This document shows, piece by piece, positions 52,337 to 64,000 of a stretch of 64,000 bases of DNA; position 1 is the first letter of the stretch; each line of letters opens with the position of its first letter. The notes below the pieces were generated by a model. That model was given only the letters and a program-made list of their open reading frames with translations, did not search any database and had not been told where the DNA came from. Source of the stretch: Prionace glauca (taxonomy: Eukaryota; Chordata; Chondrichthyes; Carcharhiniformes; Carcharhinidae); contig CM075760.1 of assembly GCA_037974335.1 (NCBI GenBank), positions 41,792,103 through 41,856,102 of the forward strand, read 5' to 3'. Made by a program: the position numbers and the translations under genes.

Positions 52337-52965
52337 CTCACTGATGTCCTTTTGCTGAATTTGGTCACTGCTGTCATGTTGCAAATCCAGCAGGTACTTT
52401 GCGTACAACAAGCTACCACAAACCGAGATGTGATAACTTGACAGTAAATGTGTGATTTTGTTTGAGGAATCAGTATTAAGGTAGAATATTGGAGAGAACA
52501 GTTTTGTTCTTTAGAATTATATCAATGAGATTTTGCATCCTGACATCGATCATTAATGTGAATCTAGTTCTCTCTGATGATACACCTTGACCTGTTGAGT
52601 AACATTTGTGTTGTTGTCGTTTTAGATTTCCAGAATCTGCAGCACTTTACCCTGTTGCTATTGATCCAATGGATGTGAGCATCATTGACAAAGCCAGTAT
52701 TTAGTTGTCCCTTCTGAGAAGGCGATTGTGAACCACCTTGTTGAAACCTGCCCTCTGGATGATTTTATTATTTGATTTTCTATAGCAGCTTTGATACAAA
52801 TGACTGGCCTACCCGGCAATTTCAGTAGTAGCTAAGAGTCATTTTCATCACAATGGAATTGGAGTCTCTGTAGGACAGACAGGATAAATATAGGAATCTT
52901 CCATTTCCAGTTATTTCTAAAGAGAAAATGTCATTTGAAATATAAAAGCAAATTACAGCAAATTG

Positions 52966-53125
52966 AAACCAAAAGACAAAATACTGGAAACTCTCAGCAT
53001 GCCTGGCAATATTTGTGAGGAGAGAAAAGAGCTGACGTTTCGAGTCCAAGTGAGCTTTTGACAAAGCTTCTCTCTCCTTACTGATGCTGCCAGAGTTGCT
53101 GAGATTTTCCAGGATTTCCTCTTTA
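52966..53125. repeat. Second foldback family, both arms
   Basis: Left: AATACTGGAAACTCTCAGCA, GCCTGGCAATATTTGTGAGG. Right: CTTACTGATGCTGCCAGAGT, TGCTGAGATTTTCCAGGATT, inverted. Its right edge cuts into the VH pseudogene, so its insertion probably removed or displaced the 3' part of that V. Confidence 0.65.
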
Positions 53126-53126
53126 C

Positions 53127-53372
53127 GTTGTTTGAAGTGTCTTTGGGCGGAGAAAATAGATTCTGAATCCCTGGGGCGGAGGAATTGTAGGTTCTTCCAA
53201 GACAATCATACTGAAGAAGACACTGTGAACACTCCCCAGGGACTGGTCAGACCCAGACCATCCTGTTGCTGCCAATATTGAACTCTTTGTCTTTACAGCT
53301 CAGTCTCAGGGATCCTCAAGGACGCCCGGTTTCTGCCTTTGGCTGAGTCAACACAACCTCCGATTCGACACT
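53127..53372 (-). pseudogene. VH pseudogene (5' half of a V exon)
   Basis: On the minus strand it aligns with the functional VH from FR1 to CDR2/FR3. It starts [15 protein letters not shown], then a TGA where the functional gene has GGA, then GSLRLSCKDKEFNIGSNRM, VWV and a second TGA in FR2. CDR2 is shortened. The homology ends at GTTGTTTGAAGTGTCTTTGG (53,127), where the foldback repeat starts, so the FR3 end, YYC and recombination signal are missing. The leader exon is not recognisable upstream. With its flank it is a duplicate of 45.0-47.2 kb. No D, J or C remains are seen after it. Confidence 0.88.
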
Positions 53373-54359
53373 TTATAAAATATGAAAAAAAAACTATGAA
53401 AACATAACGTCACGCACCCCGGGCATACTGAATCATCTTTTGCCATCGGGGACAGATACAATATTTAAGGACACGTGCAAACTGATTCAAAAACAACTTC
53501 TTTACTGTTGCAATCAGATTACTGAATGGATCTACATCGCATTAAATGGATTTTTTTTCTAGGCTCAGCTATGACTGCAACATAACATTCATCACTCTCT
53601 CCCGTCCTTCCCTATGTACGGTATGCTCCGTCTGTATAGTATGCAAGAATGAATAATTTTCACTGTGTACTAATATATATGATAATAATAAATCAAATTA
53701 AATCAAACAAAATATATCAAAAATACTGAGAATTATTCCCAGTTAATTGATTGCTGGCACCAGAACATTCAAGAGACAGACTAACACTGAGGCAGTGACA
53801 GTGAAATCCATTGTAACGTCTCTGCTAGTCCAAGAGGTGAAATTGCATTTGAGCATCTGTATTAGAGAGAAAAAATAATAATTTGATTGTAAATTAAGTC
53901 CCTTCATTTCTGCACCCCTTCACAACGGAATAAACATAAAGAAGATGACATTACCTTATCAGGGTGAATACGTCACTCTGATTCGCAATAATTTTGAGTT
54001 CTAACACATTGCAGCAAAAATATAATTCATTAGAGGAATTATTATCGATTTATGTAACTAAATGCTGGGATGATTGTATTTTAGGTGTGGATAGCTATCA
54101 TTGTAATTTGAGACCGGATGTACGAAGAAGAGAAGAATTGGCCTCCTGTTATTGTCGCTGACAATTCATCCAATAACTGCATTAATATTTTCAGGACATG
54201 GCTTCGAATCCCAGAACAACCGGTGGTTGAATTTAAATTCAGTCAAAACATCTGGAAATAAGAATCTACTTTTCAGCATGATATCACTGTCGATTGTGTA
54301 AAATAAAACCTATTTGCTTCACTAATGAATTTTCGAGAAGGGGATCTGCCGTCCTTAAT

Positions 54360-54465
54360 AGTTTGGCCTATCTGCAATTCCAGAGCCACGGCAATGTGGT
54401 TGGCTCTCCATTGCCCTTGGCAAGAGGTAGGCAATAAATTCTGGTCATCCAGCGGTGCCCTTGTT
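54360..54465 (+). mobile_element. SINE tail fragment (type C)
   Basis: TCCAGAGCCACGGCAATGTGGTTGGCTCTCC is the distal part of the third SINE family. The adjoining SINE at 54,466 interrupts or follows it. Confidence 0.5.
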
Positions 54466-54775
54466 CATAGAATCCCTACAGAGCAGAAGGAGGCCATTTT
54501 GCCTATCGGGCTCGCACCGATACCATTCCAACCCAGGCCCTATCCCCAACACCCAACTATGTGCCCTGCTAATTCCCTTGACATTATGGGTCAATTTATC
54601 ATCGCCAGTCAACCTAAGTGACACATTATTTGACAGAGTGAGTAAATAGGCAGACAATAGGAGAATGTGCACACTCCACACAGGTAGTGATTCCACATAG
54701 ACCAAAATCTGGAATTGAAACTGTGTCCCTGGCACTTTAAACAGAAGTGCTAACAAAGATGTCGCCGTGCAACTC
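54466..54775 (-). mobile_element. tRNA-derived SINE (tail type B), near full length
   Basis: On the minus strand, head at the right (GCACGGCGACATCTTTGTTA, decayed), middle, and type-B tail at the left (inverse of AGAATCCCTACAGAGCAGAA, GGAGGCCATTTTGCC). It is diverged and lies inside the duplicated VH flank. Confidence 0.7.
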
Positions 54776-55940
54776 ACAAATATATTCAAAAATGAAAATC
54801 CTCGTATGACGCTATGTTACTCCTTATATTTCCCCAATAGCTATTTAACACTGTGAAAATTAACGGTGAAAGAAAACTGGTTGACTTACGATTACTTGAG
54901 TTGACAGAGAAACATGAAATTAAAATCGACTTTGGACAGAGAATTTAATGAATCAGAACGGACACGGGGATCGGGAAAGTTCTCCGTCAGCATCCAAATC
55001 ATTACAGCTCATTTTATTAGCCACTGGCTGTCTAACATTCACTGGTAGTGTGAAAACAGGATATCAGGACTTTGCGGCAAATTGCACAATATCACAAGAA
55101 TAAATGTTTTATCTCCCACTGAACCAGGTTATGAACGGGTCATTTCTTCACAGATTGGCAGCTACGATAGGGACTGGTAAATGATCGAAATCAGATTGCG
55201 CTGCACAACAGAACATGGATCTAATCAAATGTAAGAGAGGGGCAGAGCACTGAGAATATTCCAAGAATCCGTGCAGTTGAAGGCAGTTATATGGTTTTCA
55301 TCTACTTTTACTTATTTTCATATTGGGGCCTTTACACTGATCTCATTAGACTGAGGGATTGGGAACAACAAAATCTCCTCCATGCACATCATGCAGTAGT
55401 TCACAACATGGCTTTAATTGTTGAAAGGACATTTATTTGCAAGTTATAAAAATGAAATAGTACCTGGTCATTTTACTAGTTTCTGATATTGTTTAATCAC
55501 ATAGTGAACAGTGCGTTCATTTAAAATATTTGCTGAGAAAGAATACAAATTAAAACGTGTCTTTCTTGTGGGAAATAAACAATTATTATATTACTGACTA
55601 AGTTCCAATCTATCCTTACAGATTCACGTTAATCTGTCCGACGCAGTATTTGGCGGCAGTCCAACCTGCTGCCAAACACCCGAAAATATTTACAGGAAAC
55701 ATCTGACGGTGTTTGTTCAGTAAATCAAAGATCTGTTTCCTCAGTACTGAGCGCTTGGCTGCAAGCCAACTTCAAACTCTTAGCATTGTCAATGGGGCCT
55801 ATTTATAAACAAATCTGCCCAGCAACAGTACTGCAGGCAACTTACTGATCTTTTAATTTGTAAACCTGTACCAATGTTTCCCATTTCTTAGGAAAAGAAA
55901 GTTTCCAGCTTCTCCAGCACCTTGGTAGCAACAATCATGA

Positions 55941-56700
55941 TCTCTCCAACACAACCAAACACTGTGATCGTTGGATCGAAATAGATACAGGCAGATTGCG
56001 AGAGCTGATACAGAGAGATGATATATTTTATACTACATAAACATGTATGCTTGTGTTTTATTTCATTTATTCTTCCATGGGATGTGGCGGCCTCTGAGAA
56101 GACCAACATTTGTTTCCTGTTCTCAACTTATTTTCAGCAGAGTGGTATTCCAGGGCATCTCAGAAGGCATTGCCCAGTTACACATACTGCTGTCCGGCTA
56201 GAGTCACATCCTGCTGATGGTGGATGTTCAAATCGAAGCTGGAAAGAGTGAAAATGATTAGGTTGATGAGAGTGGATTGTTATATTTGGAACATTGTGAA
56301 ATTGATTTGTGCACAACTTGACATTTTCCAGACAAAGCACACAGCCAAACACACACCCACAGATTCTCTCTTGTTCTCATTCTGTCTCACATATTGTCTT
56401 CTTTTCATATACACATGCACGTAGACACACACACACACACACACGCACACACATAGGAATACACACATTTTCCTTCAACTTAAGACTCCACCTTGCCTTC
56501 CTGGGAGGATTCAGAGATAATGACCCCAACTATCTTTCAGGTGGGATGATGAAGAAATAAACGTTCCCAACGCCATGATTGCCGAGCTGGACGTTAAAGA
56601 TTCCATGGTCTCCAACAGGGCTTTGATCAACATTCTTCCTTCTAACCAGGATTAACACAATTATAGTAACATGAATTGAGGTATTTTGCTCTGAGGCTGG
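55941..56700. other. Intergenic DNA with a (CA)n run
   Basis: A microsatellite lies at about 56,425-56,453. The stretch 56,060-56,250 resembles an old SINE/LINE 3' piece (CTAGAGTCACATCCTGCTG). No gene. Confidence 0.5.
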
Positions 56701-56702
56701 AT

Positions 56703-57405
56703 TGGCAATATAGGAACAGGAGTGGGCCATTCAACTCCACAGACTCGCCCCGGCATTCTTTAAGATCTTGGCTGATCTGTATCCAAATTCCACGTACCTG
56801 CCCATGACCCATATCCCTTGATACTCTTGCTCAATTAAAAAAAAACCTTAGACTTTAATTTAACAATTGAGCCAGCGTTTGAGGAAGAGAGTTCCAAACT
56901 TCGCCACTCTCTGTGTGTAGAAATCCTTTGTATCAACTCTCCTGCATGGCTTGGCCTTTTTTTAAAAAATATGGCCCTTGATTCTCGAACTTTCAACTGA
57001 CGGAAACATATGATCCTTATCCACCTTGTCCTTCCCTGTAAATATTTTGTTGATTTCTGTGAGCGCACCCTTCAAACTTCTGAATTCGAGCGAAAAACTC
57101 TGAATTTGTCTAAATTCTCCTCGCAACCTAACCCCTTAAAATCAGATATAATTCTTGTAAACCTGTATTGAACTCCTACTAGGGTGAACACGCTTCCAAA
57201 GTTTGTTGTCCATACCTGCTCAGAGTTCTGTAATTGGGGTCTAACAAAGATTTTGCACAATTGCAGCACAACATCTGCATCCCTGTACTCCTACCCTTTA
57301 GATGTGAAGACCAGCATTCCTTTGGCCTTCTTGACTGTTTTCTGCATCAGTTCGTGGCATTTTAAGAAGCTCTGCACCGGAATTCCATATCTCGCTGGGC
57401 ATTAA
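56703..57405 (-). mobile_element. Old CR1-like LINE 3' copy
   Basis: On the minus strand, decayed C-terminus (GTTAGACCCCAATTACAGAA, GGAGTTCAATACAGGTTTAC, TGGAACTCTCTTCCTCAAAC) to a 3' end near 56,703 (GGCCCACTCCTGTTCCTATA). It is older than the other CR1 copies. Confidence 0.65.
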
Positions 57406-58429
57406 CTGAATTTAACTTTGTACTTTCTAAAAAAAATCTTAATCAATATCAGTTGGATATTTGTCTATTTTTGTAACTCTTTAAGTCGCTGATGAATATT
57501 GTAAATAATTGAGGCCCCTAGATAGATTCCGATTGGACACCACCTCACCTACATTATTCAACAGCGTCCATATACAATTCTTTGCACCTTTAATTTTGGC
57601 ACCTTCCACAGAAGGGGATGTGATATTATATCTATGGGTATGAATTCTTGATACATTAGTATCATTGATCATACCGGATAATGATATTGTCACAGTTAAC
57701 TGTAATTGCAGAGTTTTGCCAACAGATGGAACTGCAATCTTGATCAGTTACTTTAGATGATTCAGGCACTGCTTCAATAAATACTACACTGGACTCTGTG
57801 TCCGTTCATTTTGAATTGGCCTCCATATGTACATATGTGGAATGGGCCCTGACTCTGATTATAATATAATGTAACATATGGCACCTTGTTTCAACTAATT
57901 TGCACCGGTACATGTCAATGTATACATCACACGATCACTCTGATCCGAATTTTTATCGGCAGGATGTAACGTTGCAGTTCTCCCGCACACAGTCCTGAAT
58001 GTTAGTTTAAAATAAACGCAGCAGAAGTCTCAAATAAAATCCCAATTTTTAAGATGGGGGAGCTCAGCAAGAAGGAAAAATAACAAGACTGAAACAATTG
58101 CTAATATCTTTAGCCAGAAATGCCAAGAGGATGTTCCATCGCGGCCTCCTCCTGAGGTCCCCAGTATCACAGATGCCAGTCTCCGAGCAGTTCAACTCAT
58201 TTCACTGGATAACATCGGAAGATAGGGACAGGATAGGGACAGGAGTTGGTCACTCATCTCCTGGAGCCCTCTGGGTCATGCAATATGATCATGAATGGTA
58301 TGTGACCTAACCCCATGTTAAAAGCATTGGACAATGTGAAGATTATTCGTCCTGACAATACTTCAGCAACAATAATAACGATTTTTGTTCTGGGACTAGT
58401 GTGCCCCAGCCAATCTATTCAAGTACAGC
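57406..58429. other. AT-rich intergenic DNA, nothing recognised
   Basis: Continuation of old LINE debris may occur at 57,406-57,620. The rest is unique, with short frames lacking family features. Confidence 0.45.
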
Positions 58430-58900
58430 TCTGACACTATCAAAGACACAACATTGTGGAATTTTGGCAGACATGCCTGATCACAAAAGGCAGGACAAAT
58501 TCAACTCGACCAATTTCCGCCCAATGAGCGGAACTCGGCCAACGTCGTAGAAAGTATCAAGGATTATTGAATAAGCAATAATAATAATGATAATGATCAT
58601 AATTTGCTCAGTGATGCTCTGTTTGGGTCCCACTAGGAGCACTCATTTCCAGAAATCATTTACACTTATTCCAAATATAGTATAAATAACTGATTTAATA
58701 AAGTGACGTGAGAGAGCCTGCCCTCGACATCAGTGCAACACTTGATGACTGTCACAGCAAGGACCCTGAGCAAAGCTTCAATCAATGCGGACCCGGGGGA
58801 AAATATTTCACTGGCCACAGTCATACCGAGCACAGAGTAAGATGGTTCTGGTTGTTTAAAGCCAATCATCTCAGTCACAGTGTCAGAAAGGTTAACAGCA
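58430..58900 (+). mobile_element. Non-CR1 LINE reverse-transcriptase fragment
   Basis: GCAGGACAAATTCAACTCGACCAATTTCCGCCC (SNFRP region of RT), CCTGCCCTCGACATCAGTGC (ALDIS, motif A area) and GTAAGATGGTTCTGGTTGTT match the second LINE family (clade unresolved). It is decayed, with an AT-rich insertion around 58,570-58,690. Confidence 0.6.
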
Positions 58901-59741
58901 TGGAAACAGGTCTTTCGGACCAACTTGCCCATGCTGCCCTTTTTTTAAAAAACACCAGAACTAGTCCCTATTGCCTGCACATGGCCCATATCCTGCTATA
59001 CCCATCTTACCAATGTAACTGGCTTAAATGCTTTTTAAAAGACAAAATTGTAACAACGTCTACTACTACCTCTGGCAGCGTGTTCCAGACACTCACCACT
59101 CTCTCTGTGGAAACAAATGCCCCTCTGGGCACTTTTGCATCTCTCCCCTCTCACCTTAAACCTGTTCCCTCTAGTTTTAGACTCCCCTATCGTTGGGACA
59201 AGATATTGACTATCTTGCTGATCTGTATCCCTCATCATTTTATAGAAGTCCATAAAATCACCCCTTAGCCTTCTACACCCCACAGAAAAAAAAAGCCCAG
59301 CCTCTCCAACCTCTCCTTATAAATCAAACCATCAAATCCCGATAGCATCTTAGTAAATCCCTTCTGCACTCTTTCTAGGCCCGGAGTAACTGCAGTAAGA
59401 CTTCCCTAATTCTGAATTCATGTCTTCTTGCAACAAAAGCCTTCCTAATTGCTTGTTGTACTTGCCTCTGAAATTTCATTGACACCCAGATCCATTTTTA
59501 CATCACGCTTCCTAATATATGTTGCTTTCGGCTTTACACACCAGTATATAACTGTACATTTATCCCCGTTGTAAGGCATCTGCTCCGTGTTCACCCATTC
59601 ACTCAAATTGTCCAGATCACATTGAAGCCCCCCTCCCTGCACTCCCCCAGCCCCCCGCGCTACCCCCAGGACCCTCCTCACGGTTCACACTTTTGACAAA
59701 CTTTGTATCGCCTGCCATTTTGGACATACTACAATTGAGTG

Positions 59742-60030
59742 CCTCATCCAGATCCCACTGGCCACAGTGCCGAGGGCCTGGGTTAATACCCCGGTTTGGG
59801 TCATTGCTGTACGATATCTGCACGTTCTCTCCGTGTCTATGTGGGTTTCTTCCAGGTGCTCAGGTTTCCTCCCACTGTCCCAATGTCATTCTGCGTAGGT
59901 GCATTGGCATAAATCCTCCCTCAGGTGTGTGTCGCCGAAAATGACCTGGAGTGTGGCGTCTCAGGGATTTTCATTGGAACCTCATTGCAATGTTACTGTA
60001 GCGTACTTGTGATGAATAAATAAAGTAACT
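59742..60030 (+). mobile_element. tRNA-derived SINE, HE1-like (tail type A), nested in a LINE
   Basis: Head GGCCACAGTGCCGAGGGCCT, middle CAGGTGCTCAGGTTTCCTCCC, tail CATTGCAATGTTACTGTAGC, GTACTTGTGATGAATAAATAAAG. It interrupts the minus-strand CR1 at 58,897-61,180. Confidence 0.78.
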
Positions 60031-60854
60031 TGGGACCCTGTGGTACCCCACCAGGAGCTGAAAAAACACTCGGAAAAAATCCTTATCTACTTCCACTCTC
60101 ACTTTCTTATCTGTCAATAATTTATATACCTATGCCTATACGTTATCTTAATTTGGCCTTCTAATATATTATGAGAAACCTTCCCAAATGTCTTCTGAAA
60201 GTGAAAATACACCATGTACGGTGGTCCACCCCCTACCCCTTGCCAATTCTATCATTTATACGAAATAAAAAACGCAAGTATGTTTGTTAAGAATAGCATG
60301 GATTTTTTAAGATCATCTTGTCTTCATCCAACTCCGTTGATGCCTTTCAAATATTTTGCTATCATATCTTTGATAACAGTCTCTGACATCTTCACTGATA
60401 CAAAAATCAGGCTGTAATTCATCATCGTCACTCTCCCTTCCATTGTGTCCATTGGAGTTACAATCTGTAGGAACTGCTCCAGAGTGTATCGAATTTTAGA
60501 AGATGAACACCAATGCATCCAATATTCCCCGGGGCCATTTCCCCTGATACTTAGGGATGTAGATTATCAGGCCCTGGTGATTTTTCAGCTTTTAACCGTA
60601 TCAATTTCACCAACATGATTTTTCTACTAACACCATTATTCTTCAATGCCGTCTTCCAACTATTCCCTTGGTTCCATAACATTTTTTGAAGGGTACTTGT
60701 GTCCTCTTTTGTGAAGATGGAATCAAACTTTGTTGTCTATTCCACCAACATTTCTTCCTTCCCCACTATAATTTCTCTGGTTTCTGAATGTAAGTTTCGT
60801 ACATTTGTCTTCATTAATCTTTGTCCATTCAAATATTCATAGACGCTTTTATAA

Positions 60855-61122
60855 GTAGTTTATTTTTTAAAAAGTCACAGATCAGGCTTACGTTAGCACT
60901 GCAATGGAGTTACCGTGAAATCCCCAAGTCACCACAGTCTGGAGCCTATCCGGATGAATTCTTCTGACCAAAACAGAATCTGCATGGAAGTCGGAGAACT
61001 CAGAGGACACCCACGTAGACACGGGGAGAACGTGCAAGCTCACCCAGGCAGTCTCCCAAGAGGGCAATCGAATCCGGGCCGCTGTGAAACAGCAATGCTC
61101 ACCACTGTGCTACTGTGCCGCC
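60855..61122 (-). mobile_element. tRNA-derived SINE, HE1-like (tail type A), nested in a LINE
   Basis: On the minus strand: GGCGGCACAGTAGCACAGTG head, a B-box-like CGGATTCGATTGCCCTC, tail CAGTGCTAACGTAAGCCTGA. It is opposite in orientation to the SINE at 59,742. LINE sequence resumes on both sides. Confidence 0.78.
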
Positions 61123-61692
61123 ATTATATGTGTAATGTTCCCTGCAGTTTTACTCTCATAATCTATTTCCACCCCCCCCCATCATGTTGTCTTCATTCGT
61201 TTAATTCACAATCCTCAGGCCTGCTGCTTTTTCTGACAATTGTCTATACTTTATAAGTAAGAAGTAAAGTTCCCTCTCCTTAAAGCCACTAGAGAAGATG
61301 AGCTTTGATGAAATATGATTGTTATTAATTACAGAAGAATGTTTATTTCAGTTGAATCAAATTAATTGAATTGAAATTCCCCAGCTGTCTAGTTGGAATT
61401 TAAACTCCTGTCCCCAGAGCATTATTTCAAAATTCTGTATTACCAGTTTAATAATAATATTGCTACAATTAGGTATCATCGCATCTAATAATGAAATAAT
61501 TGAACATTCATCACTGGGCCACAGGTTGGATCATGAGTTCAGGTATCTGTTGTGGGAATTGAACATATTACCGTCTGTTTCAAAATTGATGCAGATTCCT
61601 GTGAGATAAGACTGTGAACTGATCACATTTTGTGTTTTACATTGTGCCATTTAGTTCACTGTGTCTAAAGTGTGAGCACAGTATGCTCTGTC

Positions 61693-61858
61693 TGAGGCCA
61701 GAACTCTCCATTCACCTGACGAAGAGGGTAACCTCGAAAGCTTGCTTGCTTGTGAGAATATTATCAAATAAATCAAATAAATCGGTTGGACTAAAACCTG
61801 GTGTTGTCAGACTTTTTACTGTGTTTACGCCAGTCCAACGCCGGCATACCCACATCAT
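61693..61858 (+). repeat. Foldback element, right arm
   Basis: CACCTGACGAAGAGGGTAAC, AATCGGTTGGACTAAAACC, GTCAGACTTTTTACTGTGTT and CCAGTCCAACGCCGGCATAC, ending at ACCCACATCATG. It is the counterpart of the left arm at 51,462-51,598 but 10 kb away, so an independent remnant. Confidence 0.78.
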
Positions 61859-63355
61859 GTCTAAAGTGTGAGGTCAGTGTCCAATATCACAGGGATGTAT
61901 TTGATTGTCGGGGCAAGTTTTGTTCCTAGTCTTGAATGTTATCTGTCTCGATGGCAATGATTAATGGAAATCTACGTAAAAATTCCATCAATTCTTAAAA
62001 TGACATCTGGAAACATGCGAGGCCCACGGTCTGAGAGTTTGACGTTAATGAAATTAACGTTGGTTAATATACTTCCACTATCATAACAGGTGAGCACTAA
62101 GTTTGTTTCTCTTAGAACTGAGCAGTCTATGGGAGACTTAGTACAAAATTGAAAGCCATGAATGGGAAAGTTTTCCTCATTAGGAAGAAACTGTCACCCA
62201 CTCGCAAAAAGGCCAGTATACAGAAGACACAGCTTTATTAGTTATGAATTAAAGGAACCATCTCATTGATTACATCACACCAGTCCATATTTCTACTTAT
62301 TTTGTACCAGCTCCAATATTTAATTATATGACGGTAGACCCTGACCCTCTTTATATTAAATTCGCTCGTATCCCTCGTTAATCAACACTGGACCATCCTG
62401 CTACTTATGTGACATTAGGTCCTCTTAATTAGTACTAATGTCCACCACGGATCTGATTATATTGCCTGAGATCCAATGTATTTTTATATTCCACAAAGTT
62501 TGTCTCTTTACATGACGGAAGAACCTCTCTCTGTTAATTCAATATAGAACAATGAATATATTTCCTGTCAAGATATTATCAATCACGATATACATCGGAT
62601 GTGCCTGTCCGATACCAGTCATTCTTGTTTGGAAATATAGGTTTAGTTTTTTGCTAATATCTATAAGTAACTGTGAGAAACGCCGAATTGCTCTGTTATT
62701 GTATTTAGCGTGAACGTTCTAACAATTTCTAAGTGATTAAATGTCATTGGGGGAGAAGTCAGTGTGTGAAGAATGGTGCAGAATTCATTGTAACACCGTC
62801 AGGCAATCCCTGTTGAGACAAATTTTAATAGTTGAATATTGTGTTGCATTGCGTCAATTTACCACAGATTTTAGCGAAAAATGTTTCGTCTGTCTCATTT
62901 TATTAAAAGCATTCACTAATATGCTGACAGTGTGAGACTGAATTGTGGACTTACAATATCTCAGATGGATCCAACAGGCTGAATATCTAACCAATCATTA
63001 ATTGCTTATCTATTTCCCAGAAAAAAAGAAAATAAATTGCCATAGAACAAGTTTTGCCAGTTATGTCACGTTTGACTTCCTGCAGTTTGTATTGTTATAT
63101 TTTAAATGATTGTTTTTTTTTTCAATTTGGAATGTGTTCAACTGCTAAGGCCCGAAGCTCTGGTATTCCCTCCGAAATTTACTTATCTCAGTTTCCTCGT
63201 CTAAATCAATCCACAAAGCTTTCCCTTCATCGACAATCCTTTTACTAATCTGACCAAATAACTGTTGTTCATAAAAGAATATATTGCAGATGCATGGGGC
63301 TGAAAAACAAATGCCAGAAACACTCAGCAGATCATTCACCATATGTGGAATGGCA
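61859..63355. other. AT-rich intergenic DNA, nothing recognised
   Basis: Short frames only, with no domains or RNA genes. Very degenerate repeats of the TATATTA...CTGGACC kind occur at 62,280-62,550. Confidence 0.5.
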
Positions 63356-63359
63356 TTAG

Positions 63360-63555
63360 TGTGCATCTCTCTCTCTCTCTCTCTCTCTCCCTGCCTCTTT
63401 CTCCCTCTCCCCTACTCCCCGCCATTCCTGCCTCTGTCCCCCCCCCCTCTTTGTCTCTGTTTGTCTCTCCTTGTCCCCCTTCTCTCTCCCTGGCTCCTTC
63501 TCTCTCTGTGTTTTCCCCTCTGTCTCTCTCTCTCTATGTCTCTCTCTGTCTCAGA
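63360..63555 (+). repeat. CT-rich low complexity
   Basis: A (CT)n run at 63,366-63,389 lies within a CTCTGTCTCTCTCC tract. After 63,556 nothing is recognised, except that the last ten bases (AAGAACATA) could be the start of another minus-strand CR1 3' end. Confidence 0.8.
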
Positions 63556-64000
63556 TTGTGCTTAAATCGGATGACTTCTCTTCTCTCACTCAATCTCCAA
63601 TACTTCAGTTTTACTGGTACCCAAGAGACGGATCCAGCTATTAGTTGAAAAAAATGTTTTTTTTTGCTTAAGTCGCCTTGTGACTGAAAAGATGAAACAC
63701 AAAACTCCCATCAAGGGAAATTCAGTGCCGAAAACAGACCTGTTCACTCACTTAACCTCTCTCTTCGATTTCTCTCACACGACGCCTAACACACCTATTT
63801 TTTTTATTTTAGATCTGCGGGACAAAATGTTGCTTTAATTTTCCCTCTTTTTTCTCGGTGGTAATCTTCAGTCCATCTTCCCTTTAATTAACCTATTTAA
63901 ACACCAAATACGACAATTCTCTTGACTCACAAAAATGGCAGTGGAAGTGAATGTAATGCTGAGGCCAGCTTCAATCTGTGTGACTGTTCTTAAGAACATA

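Larger units (their letters stand above)
53760..55940 (-). other. Duplicate of the VH upstream flank
   Basis: Colinear with 45,330-47,180, with shared phrases such as TATGTAACTAAATGCTGGGA, GTTCTCCGTCAGCATCCAAA, AACATCTGACGGTGTTTGTT and CGCTTGGCTGCAAGCCAACTT. By eye the identity is perhaps 70-80 percent. The segment corresponding to the leader and promoter seems largely deleted. A SINE pair (54,360-54,775) has inserted since the duplication. Confidence 0.8.
58897..61180 (-). mobile_element. Old CR1 LINE, interrupted by two SINEs
   Basis: On the minus strand, the 3' end at left (inverse of CAGCATGGAAACAGGTCTTT) runs through the C-terminus and the RT end (DLDNLSEWVNTEQMPYNGDK, frame 59,445-59,681). 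It continues past a SINE into the RT motif A area (inverse of TCTTCTGAAAGTGAAAATAC), then upstream ORF2 DNA to about 61,180, past a second SINE. It is decayed throughout and is the longest LINE footprint on this side of the window. Confidence 0.72.

Noticed and set aside
53760-54000. Leader exon and promoter for the VH pseudogene
   Set aside because: No signal peptide frame, donor or TATA-like box could be found. The matching segment seems to be deleted.

Overview
The window reads as nuclear DNA from a cartilaginous fish, most likely a shark. The evidence is a complete immunoglobulin heavy-chain mini-cluster of the V-D-D-J-C type found in cartilaginous fish, together with dense CR1-type LINE copies, tRNA-derived SINEs of the HE1 type and long-arm foldback elements. 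There is no bacterial-style gene organisation and no CRISPR array. Nearly all open frames outside the immunoglobulin and receptor exons are translated LINEs or simple repeats.

The core is one germline IgM locus on the minus strand, about 45.6 to 26.4 kb. In transcription order it has a TATA-like box, a leader exon, a VH exon with a 23-bp-spacer recombination signal, D1 (12 and 22), D2 (12 and 12), and J (23). A 9.7-kb J-C intron follows, then Cmu1, Cmu2, Cmu3, Cmu4 with the secreted tail and its poly(A) signals, a GT-rich intron, and two membrane exons. Every exon is open, and the splice phases that I could check agree. The cluster therefore looks intact and unrearranged. The J-C intron holds purine/pyrimidine-asymmetric minisatellites (34.97-37.79 kb), diverged tandem units of roughly 400-600 bp, and two CR1 insertions.

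Upstream of the locus (45.0-47.2 kb), the VH flank is duplicated at 53.1-55.9 kb around a broken VH pseudogene, a trace of a former neighbouring cluster. Downstream (23.6-17.1 kb, same strand) lies a two-exon rhodopsin-family receptor resembling the GPR139-like receptors. Its first exon sits 5.3 kb from the second, and the intron has filled with CR1 copies and a foldback element.

The left 17 kb is accessory DNA: CR1 copies on both strands, one of them with a nearly continuous reverse transcriptase frame (5.3-7.9 kb). It also holds SINEs, two CpG-rich promoter-like stretches (0.8-1.4 and 9.4-9.8 kb), a long minisatellite (13.6-14.66 kb) and a fossil Ty3/Gypsy integrase piece. The right end (56-64 kb) is old LINE and SINE debris and AT-rich DNA in which I recognise no gene.

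All calls come from reading the sequence. Repeat boundaries are approximate (tens of bases). Repeat family names rest on remembered family hallmarks and were not checked against a database.
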